Shown here in pieces: positions 50,901 through 62,869 of a stretch of 64,000 nt of DNA. The translations under genes and the position numbers were made by a program. The notes below the pieces were generated by a model. The model saw only the letters and a program-made list of their open reading frames with translations, ran no database searches and was not told where the DNA came from. This DNA is from Acanthacorydalis orientalis (lineage: Eukaryota; Arthropoda; Insecta; Megaloptera; Corydalidae). The DNA lies in contig CM068315.1 of NCBI GenBank assembly GCA_034766995.1, positions 11,509,010 through 11,573,009 on the forward strand, in the 5' to 3' direction. The number at the start of each line of letters is the position of its first letter. The stretch's first letter is position 1.

Positions 50901-51797
50901 AAATTTAACTAAAATGTTAGAATTGTATTGTGGAAAAATAATATCTTACTTTTGATTAAAATGCACATAACACAAATAATGTTAAGAAAGGTAAATTGGA
51001 AAAAATGTGCCTACATGTTCTTACATGTAAAAAGTTTCGAAATCTATAAAATTGCGATTATAACTACACCCTAATTAGGTTTGAAATAAATTAGTGAATA
51101 ATTACAAACAAATTTTGTAAAAGTTTGAAATCGTTTTGCAAACGGAATGAAAGAAAAATAGATTACTCTGTAACTGCACTAAAACACAAGTTCATTCGTG
51201 AAGCGAACTACTCGAACGTTTGTTGGAAATTCTGGAAATGTTCCAAAACAATATATAATTATGCAAATGAACAGAGAGACTGTTCGATGTTTGTAACGAG
51301 TGGAAAAAAAAACACAAAACTGTATTTCAATATTCCTATAATGACTCTTTACGCCGATCTCGTCGAGTCGTTTGTAAAAGAACAATTTTCTTTTATAATT
51401 ATACGTTACGCGCATGCAGTACCATTGTCTGAAGTATTTCTGTTGCCGAAATAATTGTTAACTTGTTTTCGGTTTAAGAAAATATAATTTTACGAGTCGT
51501 AAACATTTTCAACAAGAATTAACTGTTGTTACTTTCGCGATCTTTTCATTATTGTTTGAGCGAGTCGTTTCTTCATTTCAATTATCTTATTTTGTAAACG
51601 ATTTTTTTCAGGTCAGTCGCGTACATTTGTATTCCGAATTTCGTGTGTTCTCAGTGGATTTTAATTATTATTATACATAACTTGTTTTTAAGGCAACGCA
51701 ATATTTTTCTTGTTTTGATGGTAGTTCGGTTTATTTAGAGAGTAGAGGTAAACTCATGTTACTTATTTGCAAATATGAACAAACACCCATTTATAAA

Positions 51798-51811
51798 CAC
51801 ACACACACACG

Positions 51812-51868
<57 letters not shown>
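51798..51868. repeat. (CA)n-(TA)n microsatellite
   Basis: CACACACACACG, then TA to 51868. Confidence 0.95.
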
Positions 51869-51870
<2 letters not shown>

Positions 51871-52181
51871 GTGGATCCAAAAATAATTAGCTACATTCAT
51901 ATGACAAATATAAATTCTTTAAAGCTTTGATCACTCACGTAGCACATTTTATATTATGTTTAACTTGGCATTACACGGTGTCTTCAGTCAACATAATATC
52001 GTGTTACAGAAATTTCTACTAAGTCTTCATTCAAAAAGGTAATCTCACTGCAAAAGCGTGAACTTATAAATATTTGTTAATATCATATAATATTTCCGTA
52101 CGTTTACGAGGACTATGTTTTTTATATTATATATGCCCCTTTTTATACTCAAATAATTCATTGTGCAAATCTAAGTAAATA

Positions 52182-53698
52182 CAACCTTGACCGAAAGTAT
52201 TGAGCACCCTATAATAATGCACTTATGTTCAAATATGTTTGTGTTGGGTGAAAATAAAATTAGATTTTTTTAAAGGTAATTTTATTTATTTATTTCAATA
52301 AATAAATATATATATATAACGTCCTATATATAACTCCCCCTCCGTTTGTCTTAATTACGGCAGCGATTCTTTTTGGTATTGTTGCGACTAGCCTATTCAC
52401 TAGTGATATTCTTCCTCAATAAAAGTTTTCAATGATTTTTTTTTGATGTCATTGAGTCTTCTCGTATTCTCCGCCTTATTATTCCCTACAAGTGCTCTAT
52501 TGGGTTCAGATCTGGGGACTGTGCTTGCCAATCTAACAGTTCAACGCCATTTTCTTGAATATACTTAATTGTGGCCGCAGATTTGTTACATGGTGCATTA
52601 TCCTGTTGAAATTTTACATTGTCTAGATTTGTATCGCTAAAAAAATGTACTAAACGATGGACCCCCTACCGTTTCAAAGACATAAATATATTTTTGACTG
52701 TCCATGCGGCTCTCGCTAACGAACATTTCGCCTATGTCACTGATCGCCATGCAGCCCTATATCATAATGCTCCACGATGCTTCTGTGTAGGTACCATGCA
52801 TTTAGGGATATATTCCTCACCGACTCATCTCCTCAGGGGAGACACTAGCGGTACCAAACACCTTAAAATAAATTGAAAATGGATGTTTTTTTTTTGTTAA
52901 AGATATTGTGTTTCTCAAAACGTTCCGCGGGGATCTTTAACGGTATTTATGAACAAATAGAGATGTAATTAAAAAGTACCCAAAGTTAAACTCATCAGGC
53001 TGCACTACATTTGACCAATCATCCTCAGTCAAATGCCGACGTCTTATAGCCCACTCAAGGAGGGATTTTTTGTTTTGGTGTGAGAGTTCTTCCTTGCCTT
53101 GCGACCTTTCAGCCCAGCTTCTCCAAGTCTTCTTCTCACCATTCTGGCACTTATACCTGGTTGCATTTGCTAGATGTGCCAGCAGCGCGCGTAATAGATG
53201 TTTTCTTCCTATCTTTAAGTGAAGATAGGATATATTTATGTCCCTGAAACGGTATTGAGCCCATCGTTTAGAAAATTTTTTGGCGATACAAATCTGGACA
53301 AGGTAAAATGCAACACAATAATGTACCGTATTGCAAATCTGCAGCCACAGTTAAGTGGATTCAAGAAAATGGCGTTGAACTGTTAGATTGGTGAGTACAG
53401 TTCCCAGATCTGAAAACGGAGGATACGAGAACACTCAATAACTTCAAAAAACTCTTTGAAAACTGTCTTTAAGGGAGAATAAAAGAATATTACTAGTAAC
53501 CAGTGTCGCAGACTAGTCGCAAAAATAACAAAAAGAATCACTGCCGTTATTAAAGCTATGGGAGGGTCAACGAAATATTGAAATAAATAAGTAAATGTGA
53601 TTATCTTTAAACATATGTAATTTTATTTCTACCTAACACAATCATGTTTTTGGATAAGTGCATTATTATGGGGTGCTCAATACTTTTGGCCAAGGCTG
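52182..53698 (-). mobile_element. Tc1-like element with about 500-bp inverted arms
   Basis: Ends are CAACCTTGACCGAAAGTATT on the left and, on the other strand at the right, CAGCCTTGGCCAAAAGTATT, each followed by GAGCACCC and ATAATAATGCACTTAT. TA target duplications lie at 52180-52181 and 53699-53700. Similarity does not stop at normal terminal repeats: 52182-52692 and the reverse complement of 53226-53698 align through the whole 3' part of the transposase gene. The right arm is thus an inverted second copy of the 3' end, replacing the normal 5' end. The unique middle (52693-53225) carries the rest of the - strand transposase. Confidence 0.85.
52320..53210 (-). pseudogene. Tc1-family transposase, 5'-truncated pseudogene
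   Basis: Read on the - strand from 53210. The second helix-turn-helix part comes first (RMVRRRLGEAGLKGRKA-like), then WSNVVQPDEFNF with the first catalytic Asp, FQQDNAPCNKSAAT with the second Asp, and LLDWQAQSPDLNPIEHLW with the Glu. There are 34 residues between the last two, a DD34E triad. Stops and shifts interrupt it (for example in the block after the first Asp). About the first 80 residues of a normal Tc1 transposase are missing because the inverted arm begins there. In the arm copy near 53330 the second Asp is changed to Asn. Neither copy is functional. Confidence 0.85.
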
Positions 53699-53699
53699 T

Positions 53700-55189
53700 A
53701 GATTATATAATACATATATGAGATGTGAATGTAAAATATTTGGAACAAAAACTCTAAACGTTAAAAGAATTTCGTTGTTTTTCTGTTTATTAAATATAAT
53801 TTGATTATTATTCATTAGCGTTTAAAATATTGCAGTCTCGAACGAATAGATGAAATATTAATGATTTTTAAAATTATACATCTTATCCGATATGAGAACT
53901 TCTTTGTCATTTATTAAAAAATAAGGTTTAAAAACTATAGCGTTTTCAGATTGATATTTAGAATATTTATCTATTTATAGTATAAGCTTGTATTTCAGTA
54001 AACAATTATTAAATGTTATTTGGTTGATGAAGAACTTAACGTTCAATAGTAATCTCAAAATTTAAAGTTATTATAAAATAATAAAGACACTAAATTCAGT
54101 GGAAAGGATTCCAAAAAGGAACAAATACTTCATTCATTACTGATTCTTTTCTTTGTTCTATTCTTCAAGAAATGGAACCCAAGTATATATTTTTTTAATT
54201 TTTCTGCTGTTTTTTGTGGCTTGTGAGCTAAAAAAGAAATTCATTTATGGAAGAGAAATTAATCATAGTATCAGAAATGGGGATTGTGAATGCAGTTTAT
54301 TCCAGACACGGGAATCGTTACGAAATATTGAACATTCAGTCATTTATTTTTCTAATTTAGATTTAATTTTAATTGTATTATCATTTTTTCCTTGAGGGAT
54401 AGTGAAGTTATTCTCTTATTAAATTCAGGCCCTACTGAATACTCCGCAGATGATCTAAATAGACAAGCAAAGATACGAATTGTCATACACGTGTAAAATT
54501 TTCCATATCACAGATTTGTAATCCTTTCACGTAGCTTATTTAATCTTCAATGTCTGGAAAAATAAAGATTGTTACTTTTCTTGGAATTCATTCAATTACA
54601 TATTTTTTTTGAATAGAATGTTAATCACATATGCTCTTTACTGTACTGTTAATAAATTTAACAAGAGTTTTAATCTAAGATTATAGACAATTTCATGTTT
54701 TAGTACAGGATTTTAGAGAAAATAAGATCATTGAAATAATCAATAAGGAAAAAAGTTTATATATATATATATATGCACACATGTATGTTTTCATTATTAA
54801 ATAATTCATCATTAAAATCTTTCTTTTAGTGAAAGTTTTATCATAATATGAGTTTTTATAAAAAAATAAAGTAGTGTTTGATTATAAATACATTAACTGT
54901 ACTATCAACAAGATTTAAAACAGCTGTTAAATAGTTTTAAACAGTCAAATCGTTTTTAAAATCCGTGTTACTATCTTCACAGAAAATATTAACAATTTAG
55001 ATAAAATAGCAAAAGAACAGACATGATTTGTCGATGTTTTCAATTAAGTTTATTTAAAGTCTAATAACAAGAAACCATTAGTTTTTAATACTACTTCTGT
55101 TTTTATACTATATGTAAATGTTTAATTTTTAATCAACTGTGTAATTGAATGTTTATTAACGATTGTAAAGATAATGTGTTTAATTTTCT

Positions 55190-55190
<1 letters not shown>
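53700..55190. other. Unassigned AT-rich intron DNA
   Basis: No gene, transposon or repeat family recognised. Confidence 0.5.

Positions 55191-55192
<2 letters not shown>

Positions 55193-55252
<60 letters not shown>
55193..55252. repeat. (TA)n microsatellite
   Basis: Pure TA run of 60 bp. Confidence 0.95.
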
Positions 55253-55255
<3 letters not shown>

Positions 55256-56704
55256 AAATCGTGTATGCATGTGTGATTAACAAAAAAAGATACACAATAT
55301 GATATAAAAAAGCAGTTAGCAGATGCATTTAATGAAAGGAAACATATTCTAAATTATGTAAATAATGTATAAATGTGCTGTTTTTTTTTCTATAACAGAC
55401 ATGTGAACCTTTCAAAGGCACATATTTCAATTTTATTATTTTTAATACTTTATAATTGTACGTTTAATAGAGGAAATACTCTCTTTATTTTAAAGTTTGT
55501 TTTTTATATTGTAGTTTTATTTCCTCGTCGGAATTTATTGTTCAACCGGAAGTTTTTGCTTTACATATTTGTAAAGTATTATTAGTAGTATATTTTCGTT
55601 TATGTATTGTTCTCATTTTTTCATGTATACTAATTTAAGTATTCTAATTAGATAATTATGTAATCGTAAATAAATAAAATTTCATTTTTATGTGTTGTTT
55701 AGGAATTGAATCAACTAGATAATCCATTTTCTAATAAATAAAATAATAAAGTTTATATTATGTTACAAGTTCGTATTCGACTTAATATTATTTAGTTTTA
55801 TGAATAATTTAATTTATATCTTGATGTCTATTATACTGTTTTAGATAAAACGGGTTTATAATATTAAAAAGTAATTGAATACCTTTGATTTGATAAAAGA
55901 TAACAATATCGTAGTAATTTAGAAAAAAATAATAACATTTATAACGTACACAAAAATATGTACTTAAGATTATGAAATGTTTAGACAAGAAACAAAATTT
56001 AAAGAATATTTAGATAAAATTAAAATATATTTAAGAACATTTTTCTATTACTTCAATATTACTTATAAAGAAATCTTCAGTGCCAGTAACTGTAAAATTA
56101 AACTTTTACAAGTACCTCGAAAAACTGCATTCATTTATCGAAATAGTGTACAAACACTTAATAGATTTCTATTAACACATAAACGTACCTCTCTGTGCTG
56201 CTTATCCACTTGCACGTGTACGTTAATAATAAACATACACAGGTACAAGCCGTACGGGTGACTTGTAAAGTCCGTTAAACTTTTCATACTAAAGAACGCC
56301 GCAAAAATGTGCAAGTTCGCACCAATATGTATTTTAAATACACTTCACTAAATATTATTTCTTGCATAGTAATGGTAAACATTGGCCAAATGTACATATG
56401 TACACTGATATTTAGCACAAACAGAAAATGTATGTTTACAGTGTAAATAAAAAGTATTTGTATTTACTGTTTTACTTGTATGATTCATTAAAATGTTTAT
56501 ATTATTAGGAGGAAAAGTACGTTGAATTATTTTGCGATAAATACTCAAATTTACTCTGTGTAATATGTATATATATATATATATATATATATTATTTGTT
56601 TTATTTACTGTAAAGTTGATCAGTAAATCATTATTGATTTTGATATTTTTATTTTGAATACGGAAGTGTATTATCGTAGGGAAACTAAAGAAACATTTAA
56701 TAAG

Positions 56705-57360
56705 TAAAAAACTCTTATTCTACACAGATTTTTATTAAGACGGTCATCTTTGTAGATAATCTTCCCAAATTTCTATGTATTTAATTTAACGCTTAATGAC
56801 CTTATGAACTCTTCTATGAAAACATCTTTGACTCCATGCACAGCCATTCGTGCACTGGATTAATAGACTGAATGCAATTCGTTTCTGACCGTTGATGACA
56901 CATGGATCTAACATTACAATCCAAAGAATAGTCGATAAAGTGCGAATGTCCTACCAAAAAAGTTCAAGATACAGCCATATGCAAGAAAGTTGATGATCTT
57001 TTTTGAGATATCGAAAGTGTAATTTTCTTTTTTTTCACAATAATAGTGACAGTTACTTCAAACTTTTATAGAATCTGGAGGCAAAACTCAAATCCAAGAA
57101 ATGTGGGAATCTTTAAATAGTGTGATTCTGCTTCAAGGAACAAGTGTGATTCTGCTACAAATCAGTGTATTTAAGATCTAGGTTTTAAGCTCATGGATCC
57201 GCACTATATAGTAGTTGCACACCATAATACACCCACAATTTAGCACGAAGTGATTTCCACTTTTCCGAGTTATTAAAAGAATAGTTGTGAGGTCACAAGT
57301 TCCTTTTTCGATGAGGAAGTCTGTAAAATTTTTACGTTTGGATTAGTTTCTCGATTTACA
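56705..57360 (+). pseudogene. Decayed mariner remnant with internal inversion
   Basis: On the + strand, 56895-57340 gives VDDTWI (first catalytic Asp) followed by HYNPKNSR. Further on is the sequence TCTAGGTTTTAAGCTCATGG, near-identical to the matching part of the copy at 22830, and then a block for SDEE. The piece at 56705-56830 is in the opposite sense: its reverse complement ends AATAAGAGTTTTTTAC like the 3' end of the 22830 copy. The 3' end has therefore been inverted relative to the body. A 17-bp word GTGTGATTCTGCTTCAA is also duplicated at 57120-57160. Many stops; not functional. Confidence 0.6.
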
Positions 57361-57716
57361 TTAATTTGACACTATTTACGAGATACGATTAATATTGTTC
57401 CTTATGAAAGGAAAGTAAGATATAATTTAATTTTCATATTTGTACGATTTTCCTAAATAACAAGTTACAGGAAAAAACATAAATTGGTAAATAATCGTTA
57501 AAAAATTAACAATTATCTAAAATACTATAATAATTCAATCTATACTAATAGACTAATAACGAATGTGATTTAAATTTCTAATAATTATCTAAAATGATTG
57601 ACGTTGCAGTAAAATAATAAAAAATATATCACATACATAAAAATGAGTCGTCTAATACAGATTTGACTCTGGAGTACAGGTGTGTTATTTGCAGAGTGTA
57701 GAACGCAAACGACATT

Positions 57717-57717
<1 letters not shown>

Positions 57718-57795
<78 letters not shown>
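57718..57795. repeat. (TA)n microsatellite
   Basis: TA run with a GTA interruption near the right end. Confidence 0.95.
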
Positions 57796-57955
57796 GCATG
57801 TTTGCAATATTTACTTAGTTACATTCTTAGTAAATAATGTATCTAGGATTGTTATGTGAACAGCAGTATTCCTTGAAATATAATTAAGTGAAGATTTGCT
57901 GCTGATGCATTTATATGTAAGACTGTAGTCATCTAGCATATATATGTATGTATGA

Positions 57956-58042
<87 letters not shown>

Positions 58043-58049
58043 CATACTT
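57956..58049. repeat. (TA)n microsatellite with CATA edges
   Basis: TA run with one CACA interruption, ending in CATACATAC. Confidence 0.95.
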
Positions 58050-58627
58050 ATGCTTATACATGTCACGTACTTACATTACCGTCTTTATTTTATAGCAAGC
58101 ATCTGTAGTTGATTGCAGGTGGATACTCATACTCTATTAATCGCTTGCAAATTATGTTGTGTAATGAGTGTCTCTTTGAGATAAATGTAGTTATTAAAAT
58201 ATTTTTTTATAGTATTTATAATGGCTTCTTATAAATATCAATAGATTTAAAATAAGAAATTCTAGTTTTCTCTCGGTTATCGTGTATCAAAAAAGAGGTT
58301 ATCGACTCTTCACTTATTTCGGATGTCACTGCTATCATTTTAAATGAATATGTTTTTATTTCGTTTTTTTTTAAAAAAATACTTGAATTCAATTTAGTAT
58401 ATATTTCAAATATTTTAAGTTGAAAGTGGACGGTAGATATGATGACACATTTGAAATTGAAGTGATTAATATAAAAAATTAAATAATGAAGCGATTGAAT
58501 GGTTGTTAAATTATTTTTTAATATATTTTTAATTTATTTTCATTGTGTCATTCATAGGTTTTTATAAATAGAACGCGTTTATAAATTAAGTGGATCTTTT
58601 GGAATATTAATCCCTTAATGCATTCAA

Positions 58628-58641
58628 CCGAGTTAACTCGG
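58628..58641. repeat. 14-bp perfect palindrome CCGAGTTAACTCGG
   Basis: Perfectly self-complementary, GC-rich at both ends, in AT-rich DNA. CCCTTAATGC lies about 15 bp upstream and CACCCGGG about 120 bp downstream. It may be the subterminal part of a piggyBac-like end, but no matching second end at a TTAA site was found. Confidence 0.5.
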
Positions 58642-58959
58642 GTTCGAGAAATTAAATTTTTTCCACCTACCTGGCTAAACTCTTGAGAGCTTGAATTTTA
58701 TTTTCATGCATAGGGATCAATCGAATATATATGATAGATAGTTTCATAAGCATCCACTCACCCGGGAAAAGTTGCATATACTCATATTTCTTGCAATTTT
58801 CTAAGAAGATTTCTTAATGTTCTTTTATGTACAATGAAAATAAAGAATTAAAAAATTGACGGAACCACGGCCGCTTTTTGATTTTTAATTTGTGTTAAGA
58901 CGGTTTATAAATGTTGAAGTAAGGAATAAAATGTGACTGTGACAAATCAATTTTTTTTT

Positions 58960-59110
58960 CATCTTACTAACCACAAAATAATTTCTGATCAAAAATGTTC
59001 CGTAAGTCATTATTGATAAATTTTGATTGTTGCTTATGCGCATTTCGGTGACGATGCTGTCATCCTCAGAGCACCAAAGTACTGAGAATTGTATCGAAAT
59101 AAAATGCGAA
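58960..59110 (+). repeat. Dispersed repeat A, best-preserved copy
   Basis: Landmarks in order: ATTTCTGATCAAAAATGTTC, GTCATTATTGAT, TTTTGATTGTTGCTTATGCG, CATTTCGGTGACGATG, and GTCATCCTCAGAGCACCAAA. Other copies or part-copies are at 7532, 34720, 37790, 50680, 61030 and 62870/63386, in both orientations. No coding frame. Read on the - strand the core has CTGAGGA, a short hairpin, CGAAA and the palindrome ATGCGCAT. The family is unnamed here; Penelope-like or another retroelement tail is one possibility. Confidence 0.6.
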
Positions 59111-59489
59111 TAGCAGTAATTAACATATATTTAAATTATTGTGTATGTTTAAATGAAACATGATCTACTTATGTAACTACTTAAAGTTGATTAATAATAT
59201 ACATTAAACCAAAATATGTATGGAATTATAATTGAAATCAATTCTGTTTTATGCTAATAGATTGAACAAATAAAACCGACACTACTAATAAATTTCAATA
59301 CGTATATTGATCGGAAATATTATCACCTTTTAATTGATTTCACTCGATTCCAAGAATGTATAACACACATATAAGGTGTGTTTTGTAAATAAATAAATAA
59401 ATAAGCCAATATACGTGTTTTTATTTTCGTTTGCTCGTTTTTGCAGGTAGAAAAAGTAAACAAATCGTATTTGTAATCTCGTATTCATA

Positions 59490-59760
59490 TATCTAGTTTC
59501 GAGAATTCACGAATTGTTGTTGTCCGTGTAACAAACAACGACGACGACGGCGGAAAAAAGTCGATCTGTAATCGAGCGAACAATAGCGCACAAATTTAAA
59601 TTCCGATTTAGCGTGTTCTTTTTTATTCGTTCTGTCAGCGTTATCTCCTTTTAAATTTGATTTATATTTCATTTGTAATATATTTTTCGAACTAATAAAA
59701 AAAACTGGTTGTGTGCTATGCGTGGCTGGATGGTTGACTTGTTCTTTGTCTCGTAACATA
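59490..59760. other. GC-richer block, unassigned
   Basis: Contains AACGACGACGACGGCGG (59534-59554). An 88-codon frame on the - strand (59493-59759) is basic and low in complexity, without known similarity. A 5-bp AAATA run (59388-59403) lies upstream. Confidence 0.25.
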
Positions 59761-60462
59761 TACGAATAATGCGAATAAAAAATTATATTACAAAGTATCC
59801 GATTTTAATTGAAACATTATTATAGCCGCGAGACGCATGTTACATATATTTTTTTTGTAAATATGTCTACTTTTTTACGGACATCAATATTTATTTATAG
59901 TATTGTATAACGTTTTTATAAGATTCGGTTCGTTGTTGAAAGAAAAAAAGATTGTTCTGTTCACAAGATTCAAATATATATATACAAATTAATATACAAA
60001 TAAAAATTAATGTCAGATGTTTTTTTCTGTTATTTATTTCATTGTTTTAATTTAATTTCCGATTAAATATCTTCGTGTACTGTTTTGAATAGATTTTTAT
60101 TTAGTGAATTTGAAACGAGTTTTAACAAGCCAGTATCATATTTAGTGAGTCTGTGCGTGTCATGAAGAGATTACAGTTTTTAAGTTTGTTAATAAATACT
60201 TTATTTCTAATTACATTATTCACCATCTAAAATATTTGAAATTTAAAAATATACGATTGTTTCGTTTAAGGCCACGTTTAAGTTCATGTTTCTACGGCTG
60301 ATTTTTACGTTCATCGTATTCAGGTAGATTTTAAACTAGTTCATGGTTGTCCCGTTTGAATCTCTATTGAGTTCAAGCGCAATTCGAATGTGACCTCCAG
60401 GATTCAAATCTCACGTTTATACAGAAAGATAATATAATATTTTTTAAACGTATATGTTAATA

Positions 60463-61017
60463 TTAGGTTGGTAGAAAAATAATCGTGGTTTATCACCTTC
60501 AAATTCATATACATTTTTTGATTCAAGTGGTCTAGAACTGTTGGATGACTAACATCTAACTTTTATGCAAGAACTCGAATTTTTGAACGTGGTTCTGATT
60601 GAACTAACGCCTTCAGTTGGTCGTTATAAACTGAAGAAGGACGTCTGCAACCTTCTTATCTCCAAAGCTCTCGTTCCCAGCACGAAATTTTTGGAACCAT
60701 CATTACATCGTACGTTCCTTAACATTATTCACTCCAAAAACATCGCTTAGTTTACGAGTAGTTTCTACTGCTTTATCACCAGTTTGGAACTCATTGGAAA
60801 AAATTGCTCTTATTTGCTTCTTTTCCATCTTTAAATTCAACAGCCCAATTTGAAGCAAAATTATTAATAAAACCAAAGTTGATGTTATCGAAATACAGAC
60901 TGAACAATATACTTTAAAATTATATTAGCATGAACACGATGAAATGACAATTTTATTGAAAAAAATTAAGGTTAGAATTCAAAAAACAAAACCGCAATAA
61001 CTATCCTACCAGTCTAA
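60463..61017 (-). mobile_element. Internally deleted mariner element
   Basis: Left end TTAGGTTGGTAGAAAAATAA; right end, read on the other strand, TTAGACTGGTAGGATAGTTA; both reach a GTGGTTT or GCGGTTTTG block. TA duplications at 60461-60462 and 61018-61019. At 555 bp it is less than half of a normal mariner. The - strand keeps only the transposase start: ATG at 60826-60828, EKKQIRAIFSNEFQTGDKAV, a stop, then WFQKFRAGNES and a broken linker piece before the left end. The catalytic domain is gone, so it could only move with help from a related element. Confidence 0.88.
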
Positions 61018-61029
61018 TACTTGACATAA

Positions 61030-61110
61030 ATATTTTTCTGTACCTTGGTGCTCTGAAGATGATAACATCGCCATCGAAATGCGCATAAACTACAATTAAT
61101 TTGTGTAAGT
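61030..61110 (-). repeat. Dispersed repeat A, reverse copy
   Basis: Starts about 10 bp after the deleted mariner. Reads TACCTTGGTGCTCTGAAGAT, then ACATCGCCATCGAAATGCGC and ATAAACTACAATT, the reverse complement of the family core. Confidence 0.7.
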
Positions 61111-61174
61111 GAATTTAGTCCTACTGTCATAATTATATTATTACAAAATACCTAGGTACATTGTACACTCTGAA

Positions 61175-61271
61175 TATTATTAACATGAACATAATGAAAT
61201 GACAATTTAACTGAAAAAGTTAAGGTTAGAATTCAGAAAAAACGCAATTATTTTCCTACCAGCCGAATACA
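61175..61271. repeat. Second copy of the mariner right end
   Basis: ATTAACATGAACATAATGAAATG and the following sequence up to TTTTCCTACCAGCCGAATAC repeat 60927-61020 with modest divergence, in the same orientation. No left end goes with it. The stretch 61020-61175 between the two ends holds a copy of repeat A. Confidence 0.8.
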
Positions 61272-61279
61272 AAAATTAA

Positions 61280-62130
61280 ATAGTTAAATATATTAAATAA
61301 TAAAGTTAATATAAATAAATAAAATTAATTAATATAAATAAATGAAAGTTATGTAGCATAGTGTCAACATGACAGTTTCGTATATGGTATCTATAAAAAA
61401 TAAACATTAAATCTGAATTAAAAAAAATGTATCTGCCTGAGGAAGAACATATTTTTATTCTAGAATTAAATTATCATTGTTAGATTTAAATTTATTTTCC
61501 TGACAATTTTGAGTTTCATTTAATTGGCATCTATATTAGTAATTTTGATTTCGAATTTTGTATATATTTTCCGATTTATGATTATATAATAATAAAACAA
61601 TATTAATAAAACGATTGCCCTACATATTTATAACTAAAATAATTAATATTTGTGATCAGTTTATTGAAATTCAAATTTATCATTTATTTGTTTGTAAGTT
61701 AATTATTTATACAAACATTTTGATTTACAAGTAGTTAAGTGAAATGTGCCTCATAATATTGATTTGAAAATCAGTCGTATATTCCAAAAATGATATTGAT
61801 CTTTTTATTGTATTTTTTGTTATTGAAAAGCTGAGAAATATATTTATTACTTCTTTTTTTTAATACAGCTTTGTACGTTTCAACTATTATTCTATTCATT
61901 TAATGTACATGTTTATTATAACATGGAGATTTATGAAAGGTATTGATGAAAGAGAATTAAAACGAACGTGCAGTGTATTACTTTTGTCTTTGATTTATTT
62001 AAAGAGTCTATTGATATCTAATACACGTTCATACATATAAAATAGAGGAAGTTAACAAATGAACATGAATGTTCTGTCTTTACAAAATAATTTCAATATA
62101 AGGTATATGTTGTAATTAGTAGCGAGATTT
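61280..62130. other. Unassigned AT-rich intron DNA
   Basis: Nothing recognised. Confidence 0.5.
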
Positions 62131-62135
62131 GATAG

Positions 62136-62153
62136 AAATAAAGAGTAATACAG

Positions 62154-62199
<46 letters not shown>

Positions 62200-62217
62200 C
62201 TGTATTATTCTTTATTT
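62136..62217. repeat. Palindrome: 19-bp inverted arms around a (TA)n core
   Basis: The left arm AAATAAAGAGTAATACAGT (62136-62154) pairs with the right arm (62199-62217) at 18 of 19 positions; the centre is about 44 bp of TA. The whole 82 bp can fold into one long hairpin. It is the only TA array in the window where I saw matching inverted flanks. Confidence 0.9.
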
Positions 62218-62869
62218 AAGTTTATTAGTGGAATTACAACACAGTGTATATGATTAAATTTTCTTAAAATTATAATATAAACGAAACTTACAAATATATA
62301 ACGCGCGCTAGCTCTAACAGTGTTTCATTTTATGTTTAGTTTACTGTCTTAAAACTATGTGCGTGCGTATCCATAAAAACCAACGTACTTTTAACACAAA
62401 TACTATTCTTCACATATATTTTCTTAGTATGAGTGAGGTGAGAATTGACATATTCAAAATGTGAACATTTTAATACTGAAACATTATCGTCAGAGTGCAG
62501 AATATTTTTAAAATTTAAAATTGAACTATATCATCCTTTGTTAATTTTTTTAAAATTATATAGCGGTTATTAATTTGACTTAATTTAAAAATTTTAAGTG
62601 TTACAGTGCATATTGACGCAAATTTTTATTATATTTTTCAATATAGAATATTTTAATGCTTTAAAATCCAGCTGTTTCAACTTTTTGTAGTCTCTATTGT
62701 TCATTTCTTAGTATCGATCATTAACTGGTATCGGATGACTGATTGAATTTAACTCCTTGTATGACTTCTTCAAGTTTTGGAAGAAAAAGGATAACTTCAA
62801 TGTAATTCACAATACAGTATTAATACAGTAACTAAATTTATTTGCACAACCATTTTCAGATCTTTTTTC

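Noticed and set aside
51125..51454. 109-codon open frame on the + strand, also open on the - strand (51179-51415)
   Set aside because: No known domain and no splice or start context. A frame of this length is near what chance allows in a slightly GC-richer patch of a 64-kb AT-rich window.
55977..56261. 94-codon open frame on the + strand
   Set aside because: No recognisable domain, no supporting context, AT-rich codon make-up.
58590..58760. Possible piggyBac end (CCCTTAATGC near a TTAA, then a GC palindrome)
   Set aside because: No second end with a matching TTAA was found, so only the palindrome is annotated.
60330..60415. Pol III A-box and B-box-like words (TAGTTCATGG and GGATTCAAATCTC)
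   Set aside because: Spacing is long and no cloverleaf or repeat copy supports a tRNA or SINE.
60565..60750. 61-codon open frame on the + strand
   Set aside because: Antisense shadow of the transposase remnant in the deleted mariner.
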